DNA of 64,000 bases from assembly GCF_000420945.1 (NCBI RefSeq), contig NZ_ATVX01000015.1, forward strand, positions 34,759 through 98,758, in the 5' to 3' direction. Under the pieces are notes generated by a model that was not told where the DNA came from, searched no databases, and saw nothing but the letters and a program-made list of their open reading frames with translations. This DNA comes from Butyrivibrio sp. VCB2006. GTDB lineage: Bacteria; Bacillota; Clostridia; Lachnospirales; Lachnospiraceae. Position 1 is the stretch's first letter. Every line of letters starts with the position of its first letter. The translations under genes were made by a program, and so were the position numbers. Positions 33,362 through 42,323 of the stretch are shown piece by piece.

Positions 33362-35758
33362 TTATGATATTCTCTCTCCGAGCCATCCCTTGATATCTGA
33401 AACGCCATTAAGCTTCTGGAAGCCGTCTGCGCTCTGAACGATCAAAGTCGGTGCCTGCATTACGTTGTACTTAGCAACAAGTTCGGGATTCTCATCCGCA
33501 TCCAAAATCTTATAGTTAACGCCTGCCTTATCAAGCATCATTCCTGCAATCTTACAGTTAGGACAGGTCTGAGTCTTGAACAGCATGATTGCGTCATCTA
33601 CATTAAGAGCATTGCTGTTTGCTTCCTTATTGGATTTCTTAACAGCTGCTTCTACAAAGTTTGCCTCTGTGTGGCTGTGCTTAAGAGTAGAATGGCTGAT
33701 ATCGTAAACCTTTCTATCCTTATATTCCTGTGCTTTACCATCGTTCCAGTTGGCAACAGGTCTGTAATAGCCTGTAATACGGCTGTAAACTTCTGTCTTT
33801 TCACCGCAATGAGGACATACTGTCTGCTCTCCTACAAGGTATCCGTGGTTCTTACATACTGAGTATGTAGGAGACATGGTGTAATATGGAAGCTTGTAGT
33901 TCTGAGCTATCTTGCGAACAAGGCTTGCAGCTGCCTTCCAGTCAGGGAGCTTTTCTCCAAGGAATGCATGGAATACGGTTCCTGAAGTGTAAAGGGTCTG
34001 GAGCTCATCCTGAATATCAAGAGCTGAGAAAATATCCTCTGTATAGCCAACAGGAAGGTGTGATGAGTTGGTGTAGTAAGGTGTTCCATCCATATTAGCT
34101 GTAACGATATCCGGATACTCTTCCTTGTCATGCTTAGCAAAGCGGTATGTTGTTGACTCTGCAGGAGTAGCCTCAAGGTTATAGAGATCGCCGTATTTCT
34201 CCTGGTAATCAGAAAGTCTTTCTCTCATATGTGTCAGAACTTCCTTGGTAAAGTTCTGAGTGCGCTCATCGGTCATATCTGCCTTGATCCAGTTGGCATT
34301 AAGACCAACCTCGTTCATACCGATAAGGCCGATTGTTGAGAAGTGATTAGCAAAGGTTCCAAGATATCTCTTGGTGTATGGGTATAATCCCTGATCAAGA
34401 AGCTTGGTTATAACTGTTCTCTTGGTCTTGAGCGAACGGGCTGCAATGTCCATGAGATGATCAAGTCTCTTGTAGAAGTCTTCCTTATCCTTGGCAAGAT
34501 AAGCGATTCTAGGCATGTTGATAGTAACAACACCGATAGAACCTGTTGATTCACCTGATCCAAAGAAGCCACCGGATTTTTTCCTAAGTTCTCTAAGGTC
34601 AAGACGAAGTCTGCAGCACATTGAACGCACGTCACTTGGCTCCATATCTGAGTTAATGTAGTTGGAGAAGTAAGGTGTTCCGTATTTAGCTGTCATCTCG
34701 AAGAGAAGCTTGTTGTTCTCTGTCTCACTGAAATCGAAATCACGTGTTATTGAATATGTAGGGATAGGATACTGGAATCCGCGGCCGTTGGCATCTCCCT
34801 CGATCATGATCTCGATAAATGCCTTGTTGACCATATCCATTTCTTTCTGGCAATCACCATAGGTGAAGTCCATCTCTTTGCCGCCAACAATAGCATTTAA
34901 GTTGCGCAGGTCATTAGGAACTGTCCAGTCCAGAGTGATGTTGGAGAATGGTGCCTGTGTTCCCCATCTGCTAGGTGTGTTAACGCCATAAACAAATGAC
35001 TGGATGCACTGCTTAACCTCTTTCTGAGACAGATTATCAATCTTAACAAATGGTGCCAGATAGGTATCAAATGATGAGAAAGCCTGTGCTCCTGCCCACT
35101 CATTCTGCATAATTCCAAGGAAATTAACCATCTGATTGCAAAGAGTTGACAAATGGCATGCTGGAGAAGATGTAATCTTACCCGGAACTCCGCCAAGTCC
35201 CTCCTGGATCAGCTGTTTGAGACTCCAGCCTGCACAATAACCACTGAGCATAGCCAGGTCATGAATATGGATAGCTGCGCTTCTGTGTGCTGATGCAATC
35301 TCGTCATCATACACCTCAGACAGCCAGTAATTAGCTGTGATTGCTCCGGAGTTAGACAGAATAAGTCCGCCGATAGAGTATGTAACTGTAGAGTTCTCTT
35401 TTACTCGCCAGTCATTAATCTTGAGATAATTGTTGACAATATCCTTGTAGTTAAGGAGCGCAGAATTGACGTTACGAACCTTCTCACGCTGCTTACGATA
35501 GAGGATATAGGCCTTGGCAACATCAGTGTAGCCAGCTTCAGACAGCACCTTCTCTACGCTGTCCTGAATCTCTTCCACTGTGATTTTGCCATCTACTACC
35601 TTGCTCTCAAAGTCTGAAGCAACTCTAAGGGCAATAAGATCTATAACACTTGAATGATAATCCTTCTCAAGTGCCACAAAAGCCTTGGTTATAGCTGCTG
35701 AAATCTTGGAAATGTTAAACTCTGCGATTGTACCATCGCGCTTTACAACTTGATACAT
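33362..35758 (-). CDS. nrdD: anaerobic ribonucleoside-triphosphate reductase with C-terminal glutaredoxin-like domain
   Basis: 798 residues. Residues 1-95 form an ATP-cone (VVKRDGTIAEFNISKISAAI). The catalytic barrel contains HIHDLAMLSGYCAGWSL and LRLDLRELRKKSGGFFG. Zinc-type cysteines lie in YSVCKNHGYL and TVCPHCGEK near 645-665, followed by the glycyl-radical loop RITGYYRPVANWNDGK. After about residue 725 an extra domain carries LFKTQTCPNCKIAGMML (a CxxC redox site), AKYNVMQAPTLIV and a cis-Pro, i.e. a glutaredoxin/NrdH-like fold. It reduces NTPs to dNTPs under anoxia. The fused redoxin suggests thiol-based reduction rather than formate. It is activated by NrdG encoded just upstream. Confidence 0.95.
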   Translation of the reverse strand: MYQVVKRDGTIAEFNISKISAAITKAFVALEKDYHSSVIDLIALRVASDFESKVVDGKITVEEIQDSVEKVLSEAGYTDVAKAYILYRKQREKVRNVNSALLNYKDIVNNYLKINDWRVKENSTVTYSIGGLILSNSGAITANYWLSEVYDDEIASAHRSAAIHIHDLAMLSGYCAGWSLKQLIQEGLGGVPGKITSSPACHLSTLCNQMVNFLGIMQNEWAGAQAFSSFDTYLAPFVKIDNLSQKEVKQCIQSFVYGVNTPSRWGTQAPFSNITLDWTVPNDLRNLNAIVGGKEMDFTYGDCQKEMDMVNKAFIEIMIEGDANGRGFQYPIPTYSITRDFDFSETENNKLLFEMTAKYGTPYFSNYINSDMEPSDVRSMCCRLRLDLRELRKKSGGFFGSGESTGSIGVVTINMPRIAYLAKDKEDFYKRLDHLMDIAARSLKTKRTVITKLLDQGLYPYTKRYLGTFANHFSTIGLIGMNEVGLNANWIKADMTDERTQNFTKEVLTHMRERLSDYQEKYGDLYNLEATPAESTTYRFAKHDKEEYPDIVTANMDGTPYYTNSSHLPVGYTEDIFSALDIQDELQTLYTSGTVFHAFLGEKLPDWKAAASLVRKIAQNYKLPYYTMSPTYSVCKNHGYLVGEQTVCPHCGEKTEVYSRITGYYRPVANWNDGKAQEYKDRKVYDISHSTLKHSHTEANFVEAAVKKSNKEANSNALNVDDAIMLFKTQTCPNCKIAGMMLDKAGVNYKILDADENPELVAKYNVMQAPTLIVQSADGFQKLNGVSDIKGWLGERIS

Positions 35759-35900
35759 AAGAACCCCCTAAAATAGAAATACGTAGAAATTTAATACATA
35801 AAACGAAATACCAAACAGTTAAATACATAAGAAAATTAACTATGATAAAGATAACATTAATACAATATCACGTCAATATATAGATATGTCCAAAAAAACG

Positions 35901-35918
35901 ACCACAATATATTGTGGT
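35901..35918 (-). terminator. palindrome after nrdG: terminator and possible NrdR box
   Basis: ACCACAATATATTGTGGT is a perfect palindrome directly after the nrdG stop, followed on the minus strand by CGTTTTTTT, as in a terminator. It also matches all core positions of the NrdR consensus (C-w-A-t-A-T-a-T-w-G) and lies about 145 bases before nrdD. A weaker half match starts near 35860, 42 bases away. Either or both roles are possible. Confidence 0.6.
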
Positions 35919-36611
35919 TTATTCAACTCCCCTTATCTTGGCGGTTGGAACATACTCCCTTGCAATATTCACATAATTCTCCATAGTTTCACGGCTTGGA
36001 GCCTCTAAAGTGCAGTCCGGTACTGTGTCTCTGGGTACATATTGCTGTAAAAAATAATTTTTCGCACCGCTAATCCACTTACCAATCTCGTGGAAATCAG
36101 TCTCCGCGTGGTATTGCTCCACCACAGTAGTGCGAAACTCGTAATCTATGCGGTTTTCCAAGAGAAGTGATACTGTGCGATTAATTGGATTGAGATTGAA
36201 AAACTCACAACCAATAGTCATGGCATACTTGTCCGGAGAATTCTTGATATCCATGGCAACATAGTCGATCAGTCCCGCATCCAGCAGCTCTTTTACCATG
36301 TCAGGATGACCACCGTTGGTATCCAGCTTGACCTTGAATCCCATATCCTTGATGCGTCTGATAAATTCAGGTAGTTCAGGGCGAAGGCATGGCTCTCCTC
36401 CTGTAACGCACACCCCATCAAGGACTCCTACTCTTTTTGACAAAAAGCTGTAGAACTCCTCTTCCTCCATAACAGGCTCCGCGCTTCCATCCACCAGCTC
36501 ATAATTGTGGCAGAACTGACACCTGAAATCGCATCCCCCCAGGAATACCGTACAGGCCACAAGCCCCGGATAGTCTAATAATGTCATTTTCTGAAGACCG
36601 TGTATTTTCAT
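35919..36611 (-). CDS. nrdG: anaerobic ribonucleotide reductase-activating radical SAM protein
   Basis: 230 residues. The radical SAM cluster motif is GGCDFRCQFCHNYEL near residue 26 (C-x3-C-x2-C), followed by the SAM-binding GVCVTGGEPCL near 70. It generates the glycyl radical on NrdD. AGGGGGC precedes the ATG. It is encoded upstream of nrdD on the same strand with a 160-base gap containing a palindrome, so the two genes may be separate transcripts under the same regulator. Confidence 0.93.
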   Translation of the reverse strand: MKIHGLQKMTLLDYPGLVACTVFLGGCDFRCQFCHNYELVDGSAEPVMEEEEFYSFLSKRVGVLDGVCVTGGEPCLRPELPEFIRRIKDMGFKVKLDTNGGHPDMVKELLDAGLIDYVAMDIKNSPDKYAMTIGCEFFNLNPINRTVSLLLENRIDYEFRTTVVEQYHAETDFHEIGKWISGAKNYFLQQYVPRDTVPDCTLEAPSRETMENYVNIAREYVPTAKIRGVE

Positions 36612-36730
36612 ATGCCCCCTACTTACTCAATACATTTTAGCCGCATTTACTATGATACCACCAAATGGATGTGTTTATGTATTATAATTATTGGTGTTAT
36701 TTAATAAAACAATAATCTATCGGAGACAAA

Positions 36731-38488
36731 ATGACCTCAAACACAACAATTCTAAAACATAAATCAAGAATTATCGTTCTACTCCTATGCTCATGCCTGA
36801 TTACAGGATGCGCAGGAGGCACCGGTAATGCCGGAAATAGCGGTGATGAAGGAATTAATTTCTCCGACAATTCTTCCGTTCATAATGCTCAGTCAGCGGC
36901 AAATGCGGACAATTCAGCGTCATCCCCGGAGACTAATACATCAGACACCTCTGAATCTGGTCAAGACTCCAGCTCATCTTCAAATCCCGCTGAGGATCCG
37001 GCTTTCCCGTTCGTCGCAATTGAAGATTCCGGAATTCGCAGAGAATGTCTTACTCTTATCGACGATATTATAGAGTGTGATGTTATGCACGGCTTCACCA
37101 GCGCGCAGCTTACCGTTATTCGAAACGGAAAGATTGTATATGAAGGGACTCATGGCTATGTGAATTCCTACAACCCTGATGGTACGCCCAAGACAGATTC
37201 AGCCCGCGTTACAACGAACACTCTCTATGACCTGGCTTCTGTCAGCAAAATGATTGGTGTTAACTATGCCCTTCAAAAGCTGGTTACAGACGGGGAAATC
37301 GATATAAACGATAAGGTTGTAAGTTACCTGGGACAGCACTTTGTTGACGATACAATCTACATTGATTACGAAGAAGGGTCTCACGAGCCCCTGGAAACCA
37401 TAAAAGAGTGGAAAGCAAACCTTACCATTGCTGATCTTCTCAGCCACCAGGGCGGATTTCCACCAAGTCCCAAGTATCACAATCCAACAATCAATCCACA
37501 AACTCTGGAATATGATCCCGAGATAGAGAATCCTCTTTATTCCGCGGTTTCTGCTGATAAGGCTGCCAAACAGGCTACGACGCAGGCCATTTGCAAGACT
37601 CCTCTTATGTTTGAGTCCGGAACCAAAGTGCTTTATTCTGATGTAGACTACATGATTCTTGGCCTGATTGTAGAAGCCAAGACGGGAAAAGACCTGGATA
37701 CCTACCTCAAAGAGACCTTCTGCGAGCCAATGGGGCTTACTCATGTCACCTATAATCCGCTTGAAAACGGCTTTTCCAAGGATGACTGCGCTGCCACAGA
37801 GCTTAACGGCAATACAAGAGACGGTTTTATTGAGTTCGACGGCATAAGAACCCAGACAATTCAGGGACAGGTCCACGACGAAATGGCCTACTACTGCATG
37901 GGTGGAATGTCCGGACACGCAGGTCTTTTTGCAAACAGCGTGGATCTGGCCAAGCTGGGAACTCTGATGCTTGATGGAACCTACGGCGATACCAGATTCT
38001 TTTCACAGGAAGTTATTGATCAGTTCACCGCTCCCAAATCCGATGATTACAAGAACTGGGGCCTTGGCTGGTGGCGTCAGGGAGACATGCAAAGGACCAA
38101 CTATTTTGGCTCCTACGCCTCTTCTAATACCTTCGGCCATCAGGGCTGGACCGGAACGCTCCTTATGATTGATCCGGAAAAAGACCTGGTGATTGCCTAT
38201 CTGACTAACAAGATAAACTCTCCTGTCACAGATAAGGATGCAAATCCCAATAAATTCAACGGAAACTGGTACACCTCCGCTACCCTCGGCTTTGTTCCTG
38301 AGCTGATCTACATGGGAATGGACAGCGACGAAGATATTGAAGATGAGCTTCTGGAATATATAGACGGGCTGGTTGAAACCAGCAAAGAGGCCATCACAGA
38401 CGACATGCCCGAGGATCATCCCGCAAGAAAAAATGCAGAGGCTAAGGAGTTTTTGTGGGAGTTATATCACAATGAGGGATTCCACTAA
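36731..38488 (+). CDS. lipoprotein serine hydrolase, beta-lactamase/class C family
   Basis: 585 residues. The N-terminus has a lipoprotein signal with SCLITGCAGG (lipidated Cys near residue 27), then a Ser/Asn-rich linker of about 60 residues. The beta-lactamase-like domain shows LYDLASVSKMIG near 172 (SxxK) and LYSDVDYMILGLIVE near 303 (Y-x-N position reads YSD). A later FGHQGWTGT near 475 matches the HxG/KTG box. Family members are D,D-peptidases, esterases or amidases acting outside the membrane. The long insert between SxxK and YxN is typical of the secreted firmicute group. Substrate unknown. It ends at the hairpin that also forms the bioY operator. Confidence 0.85.
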   Translation: MTSNTTILKHKSRIIVLLLCSCLITGCAGGTGNAGNSGDEGINFSDNSSVHNAQSAANADNSASSPETNTSDTSESGQDSSSSSNPAEDPAFPFVAIEDSGIRRECLTLIDDIIECDVMHGFTSAQLTVIRNGKIVYEGTHGYVNSYNPDGTPKTDSARVTTNTLYDLASVSKMIGVNYALQKLVTDGEIDINDKVVSYLGQHFVDDTIYIDYEEGSHEPLETIKEWKANLTIADLLSHQGGFPPSPKYHNPTINPQTLEYDPEIENPLYSAVSADKAAKQATTQAICKTPLMFESGTKVLYSDVDYMILGLIVEAKTGKDLDTYLKETFCEPMGLTHVTYNPLENGFSKDDCAATELNGNTRDGFIEFDGIRTQTIQGQVHDEMAYYCMGGMSGHAGLFANSVDLAKLGTLMLDGTYGDTRFFSQEVIDQFTAPKSDDYKNWGLGWWRQGDMQRTNYFGSYASSNTFGHQGWTGTLLMIDPEKDLVIAYLTNKINSPVTDKDANPNKFNGNWYTSATLGFVPELIYMGMDSDEDIEDELLEYIDGLVETSKEAITDDMPEDHPARKNAEAKEFLWELYHNEGFH

Positions 38489-38491
38489 AGC

Positions 38492-38535
38492 AAGCAAATG
38501 TCAACCTAATTAAACAATTAGGTTGACATTTGCTT
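38492..38535 (+). terminator. terminator that doubles as a BirA-type operator
   Basis: A 20-bp stem (AAGCAAATGTCAACCTAATT and its complement, loop AAAC) followed by TTTT. Within it, TGTCAACC-N14-GGTTGACA (38499-38528) matches the biotin-repressor box of Firmicutes (TGT-x-AACC spaced 14-16 from its complement). Confidence 0.8.
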
Positions 38536-38551
38536 TTTTGATGTGTATTAT
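38523..38551 (+). promoter_or_regulatory. bioY promoter inside the BirA-type operator
   Basis: -35 TTGACA (38523-38528) is the right half-site of the operator; 17-bp spacer; -10 TATTAT (38546-38551). A second inverted repeat, ATTGTAAAAC...GTTTTACAAT (38560-38603, 24-bp gap), lies in the leader and resembles weaker half-sites. Confidence 0.75.
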
Positions 38552-38630
38552 GAGTTGGAATTGTAAAACACGCATCTACAGCACTATTCGTGAGTTTTAC
38601 AATCAGATACATTACAACAGGAGATTTGAC

Positions 38631-39191
38631 ATGAATAAAAGTATCGCTCAAACCAACACTTCCAGAAAGACTCTGGATCTTACCTATATTGCCTTAGGCG
38701 CTGTCCTCATCGCAATATGTTCCTGGATCAGTATCCCGGCAACAGTTCCCTTTACATTACAGACCTTTGCAGTAGCCTTTGTTCTGCTGGCCCTAGGTGG
38801 CAAACGAGGAACAATATCCATCGTAATATACATTCTTCTCGGAGCCATCGGTATTCCTGTATTCGCGCAGTTTTCCTCAGGATTTGGCGTTCTGCTTGGA
38901 ACTACAGGCGGATATATTATAGGTTTTATACTGATGGGACTCGTATACTGGGCATTTACACAGTTTATATCACGTAAGTTGTGGATGCAGGTTCTGGCCT
39001 CCGTTTTAGGCCTTGCAGCCTGCTACGCTTTCGGAACCTTCTGGTTTATGGAAGTGTATTCCAGAAACAGCGGTGCAATCGGCCTTTCCGCTGCACTTGC
39101 CTGGTGCGTAATTCCCTTTATCATACCTGATCTTATCAAGCTGATACTTGCTGTAGTAATAGCAACAAGAGTATCTTTTGTGATTAAGTAA
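38631..39191 (+). CDS. bioY: biotin transporter BioY
   Basis: 186 residues from the ATG after CAGGAG; a longer frame back to 38523 includes the promoter. Six hydrophobic helices. BioY signatures: VPFTLQTFAVAFVLLALGGKRG near 38-60 (seen as TLQTFAVAFVLLALGGKRG), YILLGAIGIPVFAQFSSG near 66 and GTTGGYIIGF near 90. It is the S-component of the biotin ECF transporter; no EcfA/EcfT genes are in the window, so it either uses a shared module or works alone. The operator in its promoter fits control by biotin. It converges with the birA-like gene with one base between them. Confidence 0.95.
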   Translation: MNKSIAQTNTSRKTLDLTYIALGAVLIAICSWISIPATVPFTLQTFAVAFVLLALGGKRGTISIVIYILLGAIGIPVFAQFSSGFGVLLGTTGGYIIGFILMGLVYWAFTQFISRKLWMQVLASVLGLAACYAFGTFWFMEVYSRNSGAIGLSAALAWCVIPFIIPDLIKLILAVVIATRVSFVIK

Positions 39192-39192
39192 A

Positions 39193-39888
39193 TCAGCAGA
39201 ACTCTTCTATGAGGTGTGCGATAAGTCTGTTCTTAATATAGCTTCCTGGCTGAATACCTATGCCTATTATGTAGCTGGAACGCTGCCCTGTCTCCAGGTC
39301 AGCAATGTATTCAGTCAGTATTCCGCACACCTTTTTCTTTCCAACGAAAATCCCGTTGGTCTTCTCATCGAGAGTTACTTTCTTTCCTATTTCTTTTTCT
39401 ATCTGTCCGGAAACTCTGCTTCCTATATCAGAAGCTGTCAGGTATTCGCCGTTCTCGTCTCTTGCGCTGCATATAATGCTAATATATACTCCGCCTTCCG
39501 GTGAAGCATAATCGGTTTTGCCATGGCCTACCCCTCTCGTCTGGCGCTTTGCTACGATGACAGTTTGCTCAGATATTCCGGGAATAAGACTTAGCAAGGC
39601 AGACATGTTTGTGGAGCCAAGCTCATCAAATACTGTCACGTTCTGAATCTTGGATTTATCCGATAAATATGCAGCTATTCCCTGAAGAGAAATGATATCG
39701 CTGTCCTTTGAAAGCATATATCCCTTATTAGGGATTGAATCTATCTCGTAACCTGCTTCCTTCAGCTCATTAACAGCCTTCCATACAGCGTTTCTGGTTA
39801 CCTTAAGTGAATCTGTGATAACCCTGCTTGAAACGAAGTCTCCCTTATTCTGTTCCAAAAGTTCCAGTAAGCTCTCTCTTGTTCCCAC
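39193..39888 (-). CDS. birA: BirA-like biotin repressor with degenerate ligase domain
   Basis: 231 residues from a GTG preceded by AGGGGA; an ATG at 39945 lies in GH127 debris. Residues 1-60: winged helix (DFVSSRVITDSLKVTRNAVW). Residues 65-230: biotin-protein-ligase-like domain, but the nucleotide loop GRGRRG reads TRGVGHGKTD, the KW-x-ND motif reads DEKTNGIFVG, and the NxG motif reads GIGIQPG. About 25 residues after this and the C-terminal beta-domain (about 50 residues) are missing compared with the usual 320. It probably still binds biotin or biotinyl-AMP and DNA, acting as the repressor of bioY, but is doubtful as a ligase. A separate ligase would then be needed elsewhere. Confidence 0.8.
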   Translation of the reverse strand: MGTRESLLELLEQNKGDFVSSRVITDSLKVTRNAVWKAVNELKEAGYEIDSIPNKGYMLSKDSDIISLQGIAAYLSDKSKIQNVTVFDELGSTNMSALLSLIPGISEQTVIVAKRQTRGVGHGKTDYASPEGGVYISIICSARDENGEYLTASDIGSRVSGQIEKEIGKKVTLDEKTNGIFVGKKKVCGILTEYIADLETGQRSSYIIGIGIQPGSYIKNRLIAHLIEEFC

Positions 39889-39901
39889 GGATAATCCCCT
39901 T

Positions 39902-40398
39902 TTATACGAATAAATCCCGTCCGTTAGGGCGGGACTCAATATCATTATGCCTCAAGTGTCCAGTAAATACCATAGCACGCTCTTTATCAAGGACATAGTC
40001 CTCTCCGAAATGCTCATTTTCACTGTTTCCGCCGGTAACATAGGTGTGTTTATCTATAACCATATCCCAGAAGGCCTTGGCATAGTCAAGATATCGTACC
40101 TGGCTGTTATCAGCCTCATACCTTGCCAAAGCGCCGATAAACTTAGGAATAGTGGTATTGGCATGAACATTGTTCATAACATTCTTTTTACCGGATAGCG
40201 CTTTTTGCCCTTCATAAAGCTCTCTATAGCTGCCTCATCCATTCCTGCAAGAATTCCTGCAGTCTCTCTGAAACCTGCAAGAAATCTGTCAGCGTCAAGC
40301 ATAAGCAAATTCTTAACATCGATGTGAAGCGCTTCGTCATAGTATTTGTCAGTAACCTTAACTGCGCTAGGCTTTGCCTCAATCCAGCTACCACTCAT
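39902..40398 (-). pseudogene. remnant of a GH127 (DUF1680) beta-L-arabinofuranosidase-like gene
   Basis: Two overlapping minus-strand pieces. The first (40174-40398) encodes the family N-terminus HIDVKNLLMLDADRFLAGFR. The second (39902-40177, another frame) encodes the internal motifs VHANTTIPKFIGALARYE and YVTGGNSENEHFGEDYVLD. The approximately 200 residues that normally lie between, and all of the C-terminal half, are missing. The gene is therefore broken by large deletions and a frameshift. Region 40399-40509 shows nothing further. Confidence 0.8.
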
Positions 40399-40509
40399 TT
40401 CCCCAAATCTCCTTATATGCTTTTCTAAAGTAATTTAGATTCAGCTATATAAAGTCTATCACTAATGATTTCCGGTTAAAAGAACTATTTCTCTAATTTA
40501 GATATTTTT

Positions 40510-41238
40510 TTACATATATTTGAGAGCCGCATCATCCGCAACTAGTGTGAAATCGGGATGCAGCTGCAAAATTGAAGCCGGAACTTCCGGAGTTACCTCT
40601 CCTGTCAGGGCTCTCTTTAGCACTTCCGCCTTTTTCTCGCCATCCACTACCATAAGGATCTTTTTGGCCTTCATAATGGTGCCAATGCCCATAGTTATAG
40701 CCTGTCTTGGAACCATGGATACATCGTCAAAAAACCTCTTGTTGGCCTCTATTGTGCTCTCAGACAGATCAACTATGTGAGTCTTTCTGGTAAAACAGTC
40801 CGCAGGCTCATTAAATCCGATATGTCCGTTGGGGCCAAGGCCAAGAAGCTGCATATCTATGCCACCCAGGGCATCAATAGCTCTTTCATAGCTAAGGCAC
40901 TCACCTTCTATATCCAAATTTGTTCCATCCGGTACATGGACGTTGTTCCTGTCTATATTAACCTTGGAAAAGAGATTCTCATTCATAAAATAGTGGTAGC
41001 TCTGGGGATTATCCTCATCTAAGCCCACGTACTCATCAAGATTGAAGCTCTTTACTCCAGCGAAATCCAGATCAGCTTTTTTGTACCACTCAACAAGCTG
41101 AGAATAGATTCCAAGCGGAGTTGACCCTGTTGCCAGCCCAAGAACGCAAGTTGGCTTAATAATAATCTGCGCAGATATGATGTTTGCTGCCTTTCGGCTC
41201 ATGTCATAGTAATCGTGGGCTCTGTATATTTTCATCAT
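40510..41238 (-). CDS. nagB: glucosamine-6-phosphate deaminase
   Basis: 242 residues from the ATG following GAGGAGAG (an adjacent ATG is equally possible). LGLATGSTPLGIY near 36, the catalytic segment FNLDEYVGL near 66, LGLGPNGHIGFNEPA near 130 (His and Glu of the catalytic triad) and VPRQAITMGI near 170 define NagB. It converts glucosamine-6-phosphate to fructose-6-phosphate and ammonia. It lies about 84 bases after the transporter operon, past a weak hairpin (41282-41314), so it may be partly co-transcribed. Its presence suggests that amino sugars are among the locus products. Confidence 0.95.
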   Translation of the reverse strand: MMKIYRAHDYYDMSRKAANIISAQIIIKPTCVLGLATGSTPLGIYSQLVEWYKKADLDFAGVKSFNLDEYVGLDEDNPQSYHYFMNENLFSKVNIDRNNVHVPDGTNLDIEGECLSYERAIDALGGIDMQLLGLGPNGHIGFNEPADCFTRKTHIVDLSESTIEANKRFFDDVSMVPRQAITMGIGTIMKAKKILMVVDGEKKAEVLKRALTGEVTPEVPASILQLHPDFTLVADDAALKYM

Positions 41239-41281
41239 GATAAACTCTCCTCTATCATTTTTTAACCGCAGATAGTAGTAA

Positions 41282-41314
41282 AGGCGCAAACGGCCATTTC
41301 AGCCATCTACGCCT
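41282..41314 (-). terminator. weak hairpin between oppF-like gene and nagB
   Basis: AGGCG...CGCCT with GGC/GCC inside; the minus-strand continuation is only TTTA, so termination is probably partial. Confidence 0.4.
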
Positions 41315-41321
41315 ATTTCAT

Positions 41322-42323
41322 TTAATTATTTAATGTAAAGCCCTTGAGCTTTAATTCTTCTGCATAAATGCAGGACGCAAAGTGTCCAGGCTCAAGTTCC
41401 TTGTACTCAGGAGTAAGCTCTTTACACTTCTCATTGCAGTATCTGCATCTTGTGTGGAAATAGCAGCCACTTGGCGGGTTAGCAGGGTTAGGAATCTCTC
41501 CTCTAAGAGGAATTCTCTCCTGCTGATAAGTAGGATCAGCTACAGGTACAGCAGACATAAGGGCCTCAGTATATGGATGCTTGGGCCTTGTGAAAATCTG
41601 TTCTGTATCGCCATATTCCACCATCTTACCAAGGTACATAACACCTACTCTGTCGGAGATGTGCTCAACAACAGAAAGATCATGAGAAATGAAGATATAT
41701 GTAAGCTTCATCTCCTTCTGAAGGTCTTTGAGCAGGTTGATAACCTGGGCCTGAATTGATACGTCAAGAGCTGATACGGCCTCGTCGCAAACAATAATCT
41801 TGGGCTTAAGTACAAGAGCCCTTGCTATTCCGATGCGCTGTCTCTGACCACCGGAGAAGGCGTGTGGATACCTCATAAGATACGCAGGGTTAAGTCCTAC
41901 CTTTTCAGCCATCTCTTTGGCAAGATTGTCCATTTCTTCCTTGGGCATCTTGGGATAGTTCGCCTTAAGAGGCTCCTTAATGATGTCCAAAACGGTCATT
42001 CTTGGATCAAGAGATGAATAGGGATCCTGGAAAATCATCTGAATTTCCTTACGGATGCCCTTCATTTTCTTTTTATCAACCTTGAGGAAGTCCACTTCCT
42101 CTCCGGCTTCAGTCCTATAGAATACCTCTCCCTCAGAAGCGTCGTAGGCACGAACAATGCATCTACCAAGAGTAGTCTTACCACATCCGGACTCACCTAC
42201 GATTCCGATGGTTTCACCCTCTCTTACGGTAAAAGAAACATCGGTAACAGCCTTAACTGTTACATTTTTAGAGGTAAAACGCTTGTGGAGATGTCTTACT
42301 TCAAGAATATTATCTTTTTCCAC
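41322..42323 (-). CDS. oligopeptide/oligosaccharide ABC transporter ATP-binding protein (OppF type)
   Basis: 333 residues from a GTG seven bases after GGAGGT. Walker A GESGCGKTTLGR near 45, signature FSGGQRQRIGIARAL near 160, Walker B IIVCDEAVSALD and H-loop FISHDLSVV. The C-terminal oligopeptide-transporter extension has CYFHTRCRYCNEKC near 290, a four-Cys cluster typical of the family. Its start overlaps OppD by 14 bases. Last gene of the binding protein-B-C-D-F operon. Confidence 0.92.
   Translation of the reverse strand: MEKDNILEVRHLHKRFTSKNVTVKAVTDVSFTVREGETIGIVGESGCGKTTLGRCIVRAYDASEGEVFYRTEAGEEVDFLKVDKKKMKGIRKEIQMIFQDPYSSLDPRMTVLDIIKEPLKANYPKMPKEEMDNLAKEMAEKVGLNPAYLMRYPHAFSGGQRQRIGIARALVLKPKIIVCDEAVSALDVSIQAQVINLLKDLQKEMKLTYIFISHDLSVVEHISDRVGVMYLGKMVEYGDTEQIFTRPKHPYTEALMSAVPVADPTYQQERIPLRGEIPNPANPPSGCYFHTRCRYCNEKCKELTPEYKELEPGHFASCIYAEELKLKGFTLNN

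Noticed and set aside
39889..39945. Longer N-terminus for the BirA-like protein
   Set aside because: The extra residues come from GH127 debris; a GTG with a good ribosome site gives the normal family start.
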